From Arcicella rosea (GTDB taxonomy: Bacteria; Bacteroidota; Bacteroidia; Cytophagales; Spirosomataceae), in assembly GCF_014204325.1 (NCBI RefSeq), contig NZ_JACHKT010000005.1:142540-206539 (forward strand): a stretch of DNA of 64,000 nt, in the 5' to 3' direction. Made by a program: the position numbers and the translations under genes. The stretch's first letter is position 1, and every line of letters begins with the position of its first letter. Shown here one piece after another: positions 9,382-17,754 of the stretch. Under the pieces are notes generated by a model. That model ran no database searches, was not told the origin of the DNA, and saw only the letters and a list, made by a program, of their open reading frames with translations.

Positions 9382-10773
9382 ATGATGAAAGACTACTTTG
9401 GAAGAGAACATTATTATTTACGATTACTCACTGATATTTTAGTGTTGTCACTTTCTTTTTACTTGACTTCAGTAGTTAGTAATCGTAATAATTTTGTTCA
9501 TGATAGAGAGGTTTTTGTGCTTTTAGTAATAGTTTGGTACTTTTCTAGTAAAATTATTCATGTATATGATGATTTTAGAACGCTTAAGTTTATAGATGAA
9601 TTTCTACTATTAGTACCAGTAATTGCTATCCAAGCATTAGTGCTTATCCTCTTTTTGTTTTTTCTTAATGATAGAGACAATGCCCGTACGTTTGTTGGTG
9701 AATATTGCGGAATGCTTTTTTTGTTTTTGGCAATCAAAAAATATTTATTAAAAAGGTTTTTCCAATTTCTCAGAAAGAAAGGTAGAAATACTAGAAATTT
9801 GCTAATTGTTGGTAGTTCAGAAATGGGGATTTCGTTTTTTGATTTTGTAAAGAACAATACGCAATTTGGCTATAATCCTGTAGGTTTTATTGATGAAACA
9901 AAGTCTGTTTACCTCAATGGTTTGTATAAAGGTAATTTTGAGGAGGTTGATAAAATTATTGTTGAGAATGGTATTGATGAAATTGTAGTTGCGATGCCGC
10001 AGTTCAATAAACAACAATTAGATAAGATTATAGCCGCTGGAGAACGAAATGCCATTAGAACTAGAATCATTCCTGATTACTTTAGGTTTAGCTCAAATAA
10101 ATTTAAAATGGGGATGTTTGGTAATTTCCCGATGATTACGGTAAGAGATGAGCCTTTGAATCAATTGCATTGGAGACTTATTAAAAGAACGATTGATTTA
10201 GGTTTTAGCTTAGTGCTTTCTATATTTATTTTTTCGTGGCTTTTTCCAATAATTGCTATATTGATTAGACTTGAATCAAAAGGAAGTATTTTCTTTATTC
10301 AGGAAAGATGGGGAAGAAATAGAGAAATCATTCGTTGTTTGAAGTTTAGGACTATGTATAGCGAGAGTAAAGTAATAGTTGATGGTAAATTTCAACAAAC
10401 TACTGAAAATGACCCAAGGATTACTAAAATTGGTAGATTTTTGAGAAAAACTAATTTAGATGAACTTCCTCAGTTTTTAAATGTAATAGGTGGTTCAATG
10501 TCTGTTGTTGGGCCTAGACCACACGCTGTACAACATAATATCGAAAGTCAGGCATTGATTAATAACTACGCATTACGTAACTGGGTAAAACCTGGAGTAA
10601 CTGGCTGGGCGCAAGTCAATGGTTTGAGAGGGGAAACAAAAGATTTCAGTTTGATGAGAAAAAGAGTTGTATTTGATATTTGGTACATCGAAAACTGGAC
10701 GCCTTGGCTTGACTTTAAAATTGTGATAATGACAGTTTATAATATGTTTAGAGGAGAAGATATGGCATATTAA
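9382..10773 (+). CDS. Undecaprenyl-phosphate glucose phosphotransferase (WcaJ type), copy 2
   Basis: This 463-residue protein is colinear with the preceding gene over its whole length, down to the final GEDMAY versus GEEMAY. N-terminal membrane segments (about 10-120), a Rossmann-like middle domain (LLIVGSSEMG) and the sugar transferase domain (LKFRTM, NLDELPQFLNVIGGSMSVVG, PRPHAVQHN, KPGVTGWAQVNGLRGET) are all intact, so both copies are probably active. The start could be either Met1 or Met2. It ends at a bidirectional terminator facing the PHP phosphatase gene. Confidence 0.93.
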   Translation: MMKDYFGREHYYLRLLTDILVLSLSFYLTSVVSNRNNFVHDREVFVLLVIVWYFSSKIIHVYDDFRTLKFIDEFLLLVPVIAIQALVLILFLFFLNDRDNARTFVGEYCGMLFLFLAIKKYLLKRFFQFLRKKGRNTRNLLIVGSSEMGISFFDFVKNNTQFGYNPVGFIDETKSVYLNGLYKGNFEEVDKIIVENGIDEIVVAMPQFNKQQLDKIIAAGERNAIRTRIIPDYFRFSSNKFKMGMFGNFPMITVRDEPLNQLHWRLIKRTIDLGFSLVLSIFIFSWLFPIIAILIRLESKGSIFFIQERWGRNREIIRCLKFRTMYSESKVIVDGKFQQTTENDPRITKIGRFLRKTNLDELPQFLNVIGGSMSVVGPRPHAVQHNIESQALINNYALRNWVKPGVTGWAQVNGLRGETKDFSLMRKRVVFDIWYIENWTPWLDFKIVIMTVYNMFRGEDMAY

Positions 10774-10776
10774 TAT

Positions 10777-10812
10777 AAAAGGCTTGAGAACTAAACTCTC
10801 AAGCCTTTTTTT
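10777..10812. terminator. Bidirectional terminator between WcaJ copy 2 and the PHP gene
   Basis: AAAAGGCTTGAGA and TCTCAAGCCTTTTTTT form a 12-13-bp stem with a seven-base loop. T-runs occur on both strands, and the genes on the two sides are convergent, ending at 10773 and 10816. Confidence 0.88.
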
Positions 10813-10815
10813 ATT

Positions 10816-11556
10816 TTATACTTTTTGATTCAAATGCTTCAATTTTGATATTTTACTGAGAATACTTTTGGATTGTAATACTTTGTTTAATATTCGCAAA
10901 TCTTCTGGTCTGTGTAAATCTGTTCCAAAAAAATCATAAACATTCATATCCAGTAATTTATTGGCTACTTCATTGGCTTTGCCTCCATATTGATTTACTA
11001 AAGACATTAAGTTTAATTGTAAATGACAGCCCAATGCCTTTAATTCTTCAAATTTACTAAGGTTCTCACTCAAGTATAAGTACCTTTCAGGATGTGCAAT
11101 GATTGGGCGATACCCTTTTGTACGTAAATTGAAAATGGTCGTTTCTAAATTGATGGGTGCTGCCACAAAGGAAAATTCTACTAGAATATATTTATCTCCG
11201 AAGGTTAATAAATTATCGCTTTCTAATAATTCTGTAAATTGCTCATCTATTTTATATTCTGCTGCTACATCAATATCAATGTCAATATTTGCCTCTACGA
11301 GTGCTTCTTTCAAGGTTTTTAATCCTTCTTGAATGATTTTAGGCGTATTTGGATATACTTCAGCCATGATATGTGGCGTAGTAATAATTTTGGAGAAGCC
11401 TAATTCCTTTAATTTTTGAATACAAATAATTGAGTTCTCAATATTTGTACAGCCATCATCAATTCCCGGAATGAGATGGGAATGAATATCCGTACCAATA
11501 AATGAAAAATCTGTGACTTTAGGATTATCTGATGATTTTTTAAAAAATGAAAACAT
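10816..11556 (-). CDS. CpsB/YwqE-type PHP-domain tyrosine phosphatase
   Basis: This 246-residue protein is a PHP-domain phosphatase of the CpsB/CapC/YwqE family, which dephosphorylates tyrosine kinases that control capsule or exopolysaccharide chain length. Metal-binding motifs typical of the family are present: TDIHSHLIPGIDDG (about 22-35), TTPHIMAEVYPN (about 60), IIAHPERYLYL (about 154) and FFGTDLHRPED near the C-terminus. The neighbouring polysaccharide genes fit this role, although no Wzc-type kinase is in the window. It is convergent with the WcaJ pair. Confidence 0.9.
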   Translation of the reverse strand: MFSFFKKSSDNPKVTDFSFIGTDIHSHLIPGIDDGCTNIENSIICIQKLKELGFSKIITTPHIMAEVYPNTPKIIQEGLKTLKEALVEANIDIDIDVAAEYKIDEQFTELLESDNLLTFGDKYILVEFSFVAAPINLETTIFNLRTKGYRPIIAHPERYLYLSENLSKFEELKALGCHLQLNLMSLVNQYGGKANEVANKLLDMNVYDFFGTDLHRPEDLRILNKVLQSKSILSKISKLKHLNQKV

Positions 11557-11872
11557 ATCTTTAATTTAAGCTAAGAGCTTGTAGCTTTGAGCCGTGAGCT
11601 TTTTTTTGACCTATTGGTTTTATGCTTTGACCTATTATTCGTGAGCTAATTTCTTGTTTTTTGTACAAAAAATCTGCTAAATAGATTCAAGCTGAAAGAA
11701 TCATGCTAAAATACCATAAATCTTTGATAATAACGTGAATGGTATATGTTTGTAAATGTTTTTTCTTTGTATTGTCAAATTAATATAAAAATTGAAGAGT
11801 AGTTTATGGTTTTTTCTTCTTGTTAGTAGCAATTAGGCATGTATTAATCTTAAACTATTAAAATATTTATTT
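11557..11872. other. Intergenic region between divergent PHP and fucP-like genes
   Basis: The part near the PHP gene carries word-like repeats (AGCTAAGAGCTTGTAGCT, GAGCCGTGAGC). A 16-bp perfect palindrome TTTTTTGTACAAAAAA lies at 11657-11672. ATACCAT (from about 11711) and ATGGTAT (from about 11739) form a 7-bp inverted repeat around a predicted promoter. No gene was found. The palindromes are candidates for regulator binding, with no direct evidence. Confidence 0.5.
11723..11752 (+). promoter_or_regulatory. Bacteroidota-type promoter for the fucP-like gene
   Basis: TTTG at 11723-11726 and TATGTTTG at 11745-11752 are spaced by 18 bases, close to the phylum consensus. The start codon is about 120 bases downstream, implying a leader of about 110 bases. 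The inverted repeat ATACCAT/ATGGTAT brackets the upstream box. Confidence 0.5.
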
Positions 11873-13108
11873 ATGAAAAACAGATATTTAGTACCTTTTA
11901 TTTTATTGACTACCTTGTTTTTCCTTTGGGGATTTGCACATAATTTGAATCCAATTCTAATTCCACATCTTAAAAAAGCTTGTCAGTTATCAGATTTCCA
12001 ATCTTCATTAATTGATGGCTCTTTTTTTATTGCTTATTTTATCATGGCTATTCCAGCAGGTATGGTAATGAAACGATATGGTTATAAAACTGGTATCATT
12101 GCGGGCTTACTTTTATTTGCTATCGGTGCATTCTTGTTTATTCCTGCTGCTAATACAAGAGTTTTTGGACTCTTCTTGACAGCTTTATTCGTAATTGCTA
12201 GTGGGTTGACATTTTTAGAAACAGCGGCAAATCCTTACATGACTGTGCTTGGTGAACCAGAAGGGGCAGCTCAAAGGTTGAACCTTGCTCAATCTTTCAA
12301 CGGTTTAGCAGCTACGATTGCTCCGTTATTGGGGGGACTTTTTATTTTATCTGGTAATACTTTAACGAGTGCTGAGACAGCTTCGATGTCAACAGAACAA
12401 ATGAGTGCATTTTTAGATGGCGAGGCAGCAACGGTGAAATTACCTTATTTAATCATTGGGATTATCGTATTATTGGTTGCTGTTTTATTGTACAAGAGCA
12501 AATTGCCTGAAATTACTGAAGCTGGTCATGATATTGAATTGCCGTCAGGAAGCCAGTCGATTATGCGTCATAAGCATTTAATTTGGGGAATTGCAGCACA
12601 ATTTTTTTATGTAGGAGCACAAGTATGTGTCTCTAGCTTCTTTATTCGCTATTTAGGGAAAACGGCTGGTATTGATGAAAAAACAGCAGCAAATTATTTA
12701 TCGGCTGCGCTATTATGTTTTATGGTTGGACGATTCATAGGGACTTTCTTAATGAAATATATTAGCCCTAATGTACTTCTAGCCATATACGCTTTAGTCA
12801 ATATTGTTTTATTGACTGTAGTAGTGATTTATGGAGGAATGATTTCTGTATATGCTTTGATTGGTGTAGAGTTCTTCATGTCAATCATGTTTCCAACTAT
12901 TTTCTCGTTGAGTATTCAATCGTTGGGGAAAGAAACAAAAATTGGCTCATCATTAGTAATTATGTCAATCGTTGGTGGTGCGATATTTCCACTTATCATG
13001 GGTAGAATGTCAGATTTGATGAGTATTCAAGTAGCTTATTCAGTTCCATTACTCTGCTTCTTTGTGGTTTTTTACTTCGGTTGGAAAGGCTCAAAAGTAA
13101 AAGTTTAA
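11873..13108 (+). CDS. FucP-type MFS sugar:proton symporter
   Basis: This 411-residue membrane protein belongs to the FucP branch of the major facilitator superfamily. The N-terminus has the family hallmark FFLWGFAHNLNPILIPHLKKA (split here: FFLWGFAHNLN, then PILIPHLKKA), followed by GSFFIAYFIMAIPAG and FLETAANPYMTVLG in the central N-domain. About twelve hydrophobic segments are visible. FucP relatives import fucose, glucose, galactose or other monosaccharides. Its position beside an L-galactonate dehydrogenase-like gene and the galacturonate cluster suggests a pectin-derived sugar or sugar acid; the substrate is inference. Confidence 0.9.
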   Translation: MKNRYLVPFILLTTLFFLWGFAHNLNPILIPHLKKACQLSDFQSSLIDGSFFIAYFIMAIPAGMVMKRYGYKTGIIAGLLLFAIGAFLFIPAANTRVFGLFLTALFVIASGLTFLETAANPYMTVLGEPEGAAQRLNLAQSFNGLAATIAPLLGGLFILSGNTLTSAETASMSTEQMSAFLDGEAATVKLPYLIIGIIVLLVAVLLYKSKLPEITEAGHDIELPSGSQSIMRHKHLIWGIAAQFFYVGAQVCVSSFFIRYLGKTAGIDEKTAANYLSAALLCFMVGRFIGTFLMKYISPNVLLAIYALVNIVLLTVVVIYGGMISVYALIGVEFFMSIMFPTIFSLSIQSLGKETKIGSSLVIMSIVGGAIFPLIMGRMSDLMSIQVAYSVPLLCFFVVFYFGWKGSKVKV

Positions 13109-13205
13109 ACCAAAATGATTTATAGATAAAATTCAAATTAGTAAGAAAATTAAGGAAATCCTTATGGGTTTAATCAGATAGTTATTTGTAATTTTTAGTT
13201 AAAAT

Positions 13206-13233
13206 CAACTGCGAACGAATGAGTTCGTAGTTG
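13206..13233. repeat. Hairpin or operator upstream of the L-galactonate dehydrogenase gene
   Basis: CAACTGCGAAC and GTTCGTAGTTG form an 11-bp stem with one mismatch and a six-base loop. No T-run follows, so it is not an obvious terminator. It lies between the fucP-like stop and the next start (70 bases from the GTG) and could act as an operator or leader hairpin. Confidence 0.45.
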
Positions 13234-13302
13234 AGAAACTAATGTCCTTGCAAATGATTCAGGTATAGTTTTTAATCAAGCATAATTAAATATATTAAAT
13301 CA

Positions 13303-14328
13303 GTGAAAACAATAATTCTAAATCAACCCGGTGAATTTCAGCTAATCTCAAGAGAATTTGATGATAATCTTTTAGACAATGAAGCACTTATCAAAATTCA
13401 TAAAATTGGTATTTGTGGAACGGATTATCATGCTTATCGAGGGAAACAACCATTTTTTTCGTATCCAAGAGTACTAGGTCATGAATTAGGTGCAGAAGTT
13501 ATTGCTTTAGGAAGAGCTGTTGACACAAATGAATTAAGTATTGGAGATAAAGTATCTGTAGAACCTTATCTAAACTGTGGAAAATGTCAGGCTTGTTTGA
13601 ATAGTAAACAAAACTGTTGTGAAAACATCAAAGTAATGGGTGTGCATACTGATGGCGGAATGACTGAGTACGTGAAAATTCCTGCTCATAAATTACACCG
13701 TTCAAAAGTTTTGGGATATGAACAATTGGCTTTAGTAGAAACTTTGGGTATTGGTGCTCATGCAGTACAAAGAGCAAGTGTTAGTCAAAATGATATTGTG
13801 TTGGTGATTGGTGCTGGGCCGATTGGTTTATCAGTTATTCAATTTGTAAAATTGCATGGTGCTAAAATTGTGGTGATGGATTTTAATGTACAAAGACTCG
13901 ATTTTGCGAAGCAATTATTTGATACAGATGTTTCCGTTTTGGCAAAAGAAGGTTTCACTGCTGATGATTTAAAAGCGACTTTAAATGGAGTATTACCAAC
14001 GGTGGTTTTTGATGCTACGGGTAATCCACAGTCGATGATGAAAGCATTTTCATATTTAGCTTTTGGTGGAAAATTAGTTTTCGTTGGTTTATTCCAAGGA
14101 GATGTTACTTTCTTTGATCCAGATTTTCATCGAAAGGAAATGACACTTTTTGCTAGTAGAAATTCACTTCCTGCTGATTTTAAAATGATTATCAAAAATA
14201 TGGAAGAAGGGAAGATTCAAACGCAGGCTTGGCTTACGCATGAAGCAGCGTTTGAGGAGTTGCCTGATGTTTTTGAATCATGGCTTGATCCAAGCTCAAG
14301 AGTGATTAAGGCGATGGTGACGGTTTAG
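13303..14328 (+). CDS. Zinc alcohol dehydrogenase, L-galactonate 5-dehydrogenase-like
   Basis: This 341-residue medium-chain dehydrogenase starts at GTG. Catalytic zinc ligands are expected at Cys38 (GICGTD), His60 and Glu61 (LGHE), and the structural zinc site is C92-C95-C98-C106. The NAD-binding VIGAGPIGLS is near residue 167. It closely resembles E. coli LgoD/YjjN, including the blocks ICGTDYHAYRGKQPFFSYP and FVGLFQGDVTFFDP. LgoD oxidises L-galactonate to D-tagaturonate, which the UxaB and UxaA enzymes of this cluster would consume. Other sugar-acid or polyol substrates cannot be excluded. Confidence 0.85.
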   Translation: MKTIILNQPGEFQLISREFDDNLLDNEALIKIHKIGICGTDYHAYRGKQPFFSYPRVLGHELGAEVIALGRAVDTNELSIGDKVSVEPYLNCGKCQACLNSKQNCCENIKVMGVHTDGGMTEYVKIPAHKLHRSKVLGYEQLALVETLGIGAHAVQRASVSQNDIVLVIGAGPIGLSVIQFVKLHGAKIVVMDFNVQRLDFAKQLFDTDVSVLAKEGFTADDLKATLNGVLPTVVFDATGNPQSMMKAFSYLAFGGKLVFVGLFQGDVTFFDPDFHRKEMTLFASRNSLPADFKMIIKNMEEGKIQTQAWLTHEAAFEELPDVFESWLDPSSRVIKAMVTV

Positions 14329-14488
14329 GATTTCGGATTTCGGATTTCGGATTTAGGATTTAGGATTTCGGATTTAGGATTTCGGATTTAGGATTTCGGA
14401 TTTCGGATTTCGGATTTCGGATTTCGGATTTCGGATTTCGGATTTCGGATTTCGGATTTCGGATTTCGGATTTCGGATTTCGGATTTC
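14328..14488. repeat. Heptamer array, 23 units of GGATTTC/A
   Basis: The array starts on the last base of the dehydrogenase stop codon and runs for 161 bases, exactly 23 units of 7 bp. Each unit is GGATTTC, except a few GGATTTA variants in the first half; the last 12 or so units are identical. The period of 7 keeps a minus-strand frame open with a repeating NPKSEIR peptide, which is very probably not a gene. The end of the array is followed by about 110 bases of word-like sequence before the LacI gene's stop. Confidence 0.95.
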
Positions 14489-14600
14489 TAAATTAAAAGA
14501 GAGCAAGTTATTGTTAAAATTTCTATTCTTATAATTTGTGTAAGCCTTTAGTTGCTTATAGAACCGATGACTGATGTCCGATGTCCGAAAGCTAAAAAAT

Positions 14601-15647
14601 CTACCCAACCACCGAAGACTCTCGAATAATCAATTCTGTATAAAGTTTGAACGTTTGATAAGTTGGTGGAATACTTGAACTTTTTCGCTCAATTAAATCT
14701 AACAATAATTCAGCGGAACGTTGACCCATCTGCAAAGATGGTTGAACGACGGTCGTCAAGGCTGGTTCTAACATAGAGGCAGCCTTGAGATTTGTAAAGC
14801 CAACAATTGAAATTTGTTCAGGAATAGTAATTTTTTTCGCCTTCAAAGTCGCTAAACAACCTAAAGCCAGTCTATCGCTTACCGTTAAAATCCCGTCTGG
14901 AGGTTGAGTTTCGGACAATAGTTCATCAATGATTAATTCCATATTTTCCGAAGAATAATTAGAGTATTTAATCATGGTTTCATCAACTGGAATTTCATAT
15001 TTGTTGAGGGCAGCAATGTAACCTTTTACTCTTTCTTTGGTAATCGATAAATAAGGCGAAGCTGTAATGTGTGCAATTCTTCTTCTTCCTTCACGAATAA
15101 GGTGTTCGGTAGCAGTAAATGCTCCTTCAAAATTGTCTGAGATTACTTTATGGGTATTAATTTCATCTGAAACTCTATCAAACAAAACAATGGGCATTCC
15201 CTTTTCATGAAGCTCTTTAAGCTGAGAAACATCGTTCGTTTCGCCAGCCAAAGAAATCAACAAGCCATCCACTCTTCTTGAAGCAATGTGTTTTAGATTG
15301 ATACTTTCTCTTTCAAATGATTCATGACTTTGAAAAATTACAACATGATAACCACGATTGTATGAAATTGCTTCGATTCCATTAATTACTTGAGAGAAAA
15401 AGGGGTTGTCAATTTCAGGAACAATTACTCCGATAGACCTACTTTTATTTTCTTTTAAGCTCAGTGCAATAGGGTTGGGGCGGTAGTTGTATTTTTCGGC
15501 ATATTCAATCACCAGTTTTTTGGTGTCAGGATTTATTTCATAACTTCCACGCAAAGCCCTTGACACTGTAGAAGTGGATAAGTTTAATGCTTTAGCAATA
15601 TCTTTGATGGTAATCAGTTCCAATGTTTTGTTCTTTGATTTGTACAA
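14601..15647 (-). CDS. LacI-family transcriptional regulator of the pectin cluster
   Basis: This 348-residue protein has an N-terminal LacI helix-turn-helix at about residues 15-34 (KDIAKALNLSTSTVSRAL) and hinge YRPNPIALSLKENKSRSIGV, then a periplasmic-binding-protein-like effector domain (VIVPEIDNPFFSQVINGIE, VSDRLALGCLATLK). The first available start is TTG at 15645-15647; a second TTG eight codons later (15621-15623) gives MELITIKDIAKAL, closer to many family members. It is divergent from kduD, with AACGTT-centred palindromes between them, and probably represses the uronate genes until a pathway intermediate such as KDG binds. Confidence 0.92.
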   Translation of the reverse strand: MYKSKNKTLELITIKDIAKALNLSTSTVSRALRGSYEINPDTKKLVIEYAEKYNYRPNPIALSLKENKSRSIGVIVPEIDNPFFSQVINGIEAISYNRGYHVVIFQSHESFERESINLKHIASRRVDGLLISLAGETNDVSQLKELHEKGMPIVLFDRVSDEINTHKVISDNFEGAFTATEHLIREGRRRIAHITASPYLSITKERVKGYIAALNKYEIPVDETMIKYSNYSSENMELIIDELLSETQPPDGILTVSDRLALGCLATLKAKKITIPEQISIVGFTNLKAASMLEPALTTVVQPSLQMGQRSAELLLDLIERKSSSIPPTYQTFKLYTELIIRESSVVG

Positions 15648-15746
15648 TTACAAAAGTATGAGTTTTTTGTGGCTTAAAAATAGTTAAAAGTATGATATTC
15701 TGCCAAAAATCTCAAATTGTATTAAATAAGTATAAAAAAGTTTGTT

Positions 15747-15775
15747 CTTGAGAACGTTCCCGATAACGTTTGCAT
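15747..15775. promoter_or_regulatory. Two tandem LacI-type operators between lacI-family gene and kduD
   Basis: Two palindrome-like sites share the core AACGTT, at 15753-15758 (GAGAACGTTCCC) and 15765-15770 (GATAACGTTTGC), with centres 12 bp apart. A central CG in a short palindrome is the standard pattern for LacI-family operators. They lie in the divergent spacer between the regulator and kduD, upstream of the candidate kduD promoter. Binding by this regulator is inference. Confidence 0.6.
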
Positions 15776-15795
15776 AAAAATATTCAAATATTTAC

Positions 15796-15826
15796 TTGAA
15801 CGCTGTATTTATTAAGCATAGGTTTG
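15796..15826 (+). promoter_or_regulatory. Candidate kduD promoter
   Basis: TAGGTTTG at 15819-15826 fits the Bacteroidota TAnnTTTG box, with TTG at 15796-15798 about 20 bases upstream. The kduD start codon follows 71 bases later, and the two LacI-type sites lie immediately upstream. Confidence 0.45.
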
Positions 15827-15897
15827 TTCAGGGTTTGGTAGTGCTAATTTTATGTCAAATCTTTTAAATCTTGGAATAATTAAAAAAAATAGAACTT

Positions 15898-16668
15898 ATG
15901 AGTTTATCATCATTATTTAGTTTAGAAGGGAAAGTGGCTTTGGTTACTGGTTGTGACAGAGGTATCGGAATGGGAATGGCATTGGCTTTAGCGGAGGCAG
16001 GAGCAGACATCATCTGTGCAGCCCTTACCCTTGAACCAGAAAATAGTGAAATTGAAAAAGGTGTGAGAAGTTTTGGAAGAAATTTCGCTGGTTATAATGT
16101 AGATTTAAGCGATAGAGCTACCCTTTATGCTTTTATTAATGAAGTAAAGTCTAAACATCCACAAGTTGATATTTTGATTAACAATGCTGGAATGATTTTG
16201 AGAAATCCAGCGGCTGAACATTCTGATGAATATTGGGATAAAGTATTATCAATCAATTTGGATGCTCAGTTTATTTTGGCTCGTGAATTTGGTCGTGATA
16301 TGGTAGCTAGAGGTTCAGGTAAAATTATTTTTACGGCTTCTTTATTAAGTTTCCAAGGTGGTATTAACGTTCCTAGTTATGCAGCTTCAAAAGGTGCGAT
16401 TAGTAGTGTGGTAAAAGCTTTGGCAAATGAGTGGGCTTCAAAAGGGGTTAATGTAAATGCAATTGCTCCAGGTTATATCGCAACAGATAATACTGCCGCT
16501 TTAAGAGCAGATCCTGAAAGAAGTAAATCAATTTTAGATCGTATTCCTGCTGGTCGTTGGGGCGAACCTACAGATTTTATGGGGCCAGTAGTTTTCTTGG
16601 CTTCAGAAGCAGGAGCTTATGTGAACGGAACGATTTTAGTAGTAGATGGCGGCTGGATGGGACGTTAG
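15898..16668 (+). CDS. kduD: 2-dehydro-3-deoxy-D-gluconate 5-dehydrogenase
   Basis: KduD reduces 2,5-diketo-3-deoxygluconate to 2-keto-3-deoxygluconate with NADH or NADPH, in the pathway for unsaturated uronates released from pectin. The 256-residue classical SDR has TGCDRGIG at 17-24, NNAG at 95-98, Ser148 and the catalytic Tyr161/Lys165 pair in YAASK. The N-terminal SLSSLFSLEGKVALVTG is characteristic of KduD. kduI follows 40 bases after the stop. It is the first plus-strand gene after the divergent LacI regulator. Confidence 0.93.
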   Translation: MSLSSLFSLEGKVALVTGCDRGIGMGMALALAEAGADIICAALTLEPENSEIEKGVRSFGRNFAGYNVDLSDRATLYAFINEVKSKHPQVDILINNAGMILRNPAAEHSDEYWDKVLSINLDAQFILAREFGRDMVARGSGKIIFTASLLSFQGGINVPSYAASKGAISSVVKALANEWASKGVNVNAIAPGYIATDNTAALRADPERSKSILDRIPAGRWGEPTDFMGPVVFLASEAGAYVNGTILVVDGGWMGR

Positions 16669-16708
16669 TTACCCTTTAAACTTATTATTCAATTTTATAT
16701 TTAATCCT

Positions 16709-17539
16709 ATGCAAAGTAGATACGAGAGTAGCCCTAAAGAAGTGGCTGGAATGAATACGGAAAGCTTAAGAGCTAATTTTTTAATCGAAAAATTGTTTGA
16801 AGCGAACCAAGTAAGTTTAACTTATACGCATTACGATAGAGTAATTACTGGCGGAATAATGCCAGTTAGTGAAGCGGTAAGTTTACCAAATTATGATGCT
16901 TTGAAAAGTGAATACTTTTTGGAAAGAAGAGAATTAGGTATCATCAATGTTGGTGGCGATGGCAAAATTACGGCTGATGGTGAAGCATTTTTGATTAATA
17001 AATTAGATTGTTTGTATGTAGGAAAAGGCGTTCAGGCTGTTTCATTCGAAAGTATTGATGCCAATAATCCAGCTCAATATTTTTTGATTTCTTCTCCAGC
17101 ACATCAAGCATATCCAACACGGTTGATGAAAAAAGAAGAAGCTTCGCCAGTGAATTTGGGAAGTAATCTTACTTCTAATGAAAGAACCATTTATAAATAC
17201 ATTCATTTAGATGGTATTCGTAGTTGTCAATTAGTAATGGGTTTAACTGTATTGGCAAATGGTAGTGTTTGGAATACAATGCCAGCACATACGCATGACC
17301 GTAGAATGGAAGTGTATTGTTACTTCGATATACCTCAAAACCAAGCAGTATTGCATTTGATGGGTCAACCTCAGGAAACTCGTCATTTGTTTGTTTCAAA
17401 TCATCAAGCGATTATTTCACCGCCTTGGTCGGTTCACTCAGGTTGTGGCACGGCAAATTACTCATTTATTTGGGCGATGGCTGGCGAAAATCAATTATTT
17501 ACTGATATGGACTTTGTGGAGATTCCTTCTTTACGATAA
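16709..17539 (+). CDS. kduI: 4-deoxy-L-threo-5-hexosulose-uronate ketol-isomerase
   Basis: KduI isomerises 5-keto-4-deoxyuronate to 2,5-diketo-3-deoxygluconate, the substrate of KduD. The ATG at 16709 gives MQSRYESSPKEVAGMNTE, matching the usual KduI N-terminus; the frame is open further upstream into kduD, but those residues do not fit the family. The product is 276 residues, typical length. The cupin metal site is visible in WNTMPAHTHDRRMEVYCYF and a later HSGCG. The last stretch, FIWAMAGENQLFTDMDFV, is conserved. Confidence 0.95.
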   Translation: MQSRYESSPKEVAGMNTESLRANFLIEKLFEANQVSLTYTHYDRVITGGIMPVSEAVSLPNYDALKSEYFLERRELGIINVGGDGKITADGEAFLINKLDCLYVGKGVQAVSFESIDANNPAQYFLISSPAHQAYPTRLMKKEEASPVNLGSNLTSNERTIYKYIHLDGIRSCQLVMGLTVLANGSVWNTMPAHTHDRRMEVYCYFDIPQNQAVLHLMGQPQETRHLFVSNHQAIISPPWSVHSGCGTANYSFIWAMAGENQLFTDMDFVEIPSLR

Positions 17540-17613
17540 TATTTTCTTTCTCTCAGTCATATATTTATTTATATGATTGAGAGAAAATAACATGGCATTA
17601 AGTCCTGAAAGTT

Positions 17614-17735
17614 TACTTAAGTAGTCTATGATAAAATAAACGACTTTGTTGTGTGGGTTAAAGTGTTATATGTCAGCGTTTTAAATTGTAGTAGCAGCAA
17701 CTCAAAATTCATTACTGACAATTCACAACTCATAC
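17614..17735 (+). promoter_or_regulatory. Leader element A, shared with other pectin-cluster leaders
   Basis: TTAAGTAGTCTATGATAAAA, then TAAACGACTTTGT, GGGTTAAAGTGTT and an ACTCA/CACAACTC word tract precede the esterase-GH28 gene. The middle part matches the leader of fbp (26745-26850) and the first part that of the ExuT-like gene (28604-28700). No open frame of note occurs in the 215-base gap. Confidence 0.5.
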
Positions 17736-17754
17736 TTAACAATCTCTATTAACA

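Noticed and set aside
14360..14608. Minus-strand frame with repeated NPKSEIR peptide
   Set aside because: It is a translation of the 7-bp array and overlaps the end of the LacI gene; no evidence for a protein.
16646..16708. Longer start of kduI inside kduD
   Set aside because: The extra 21 residues do not match KduI proteins, whose start aligns with the ATG at 16709.
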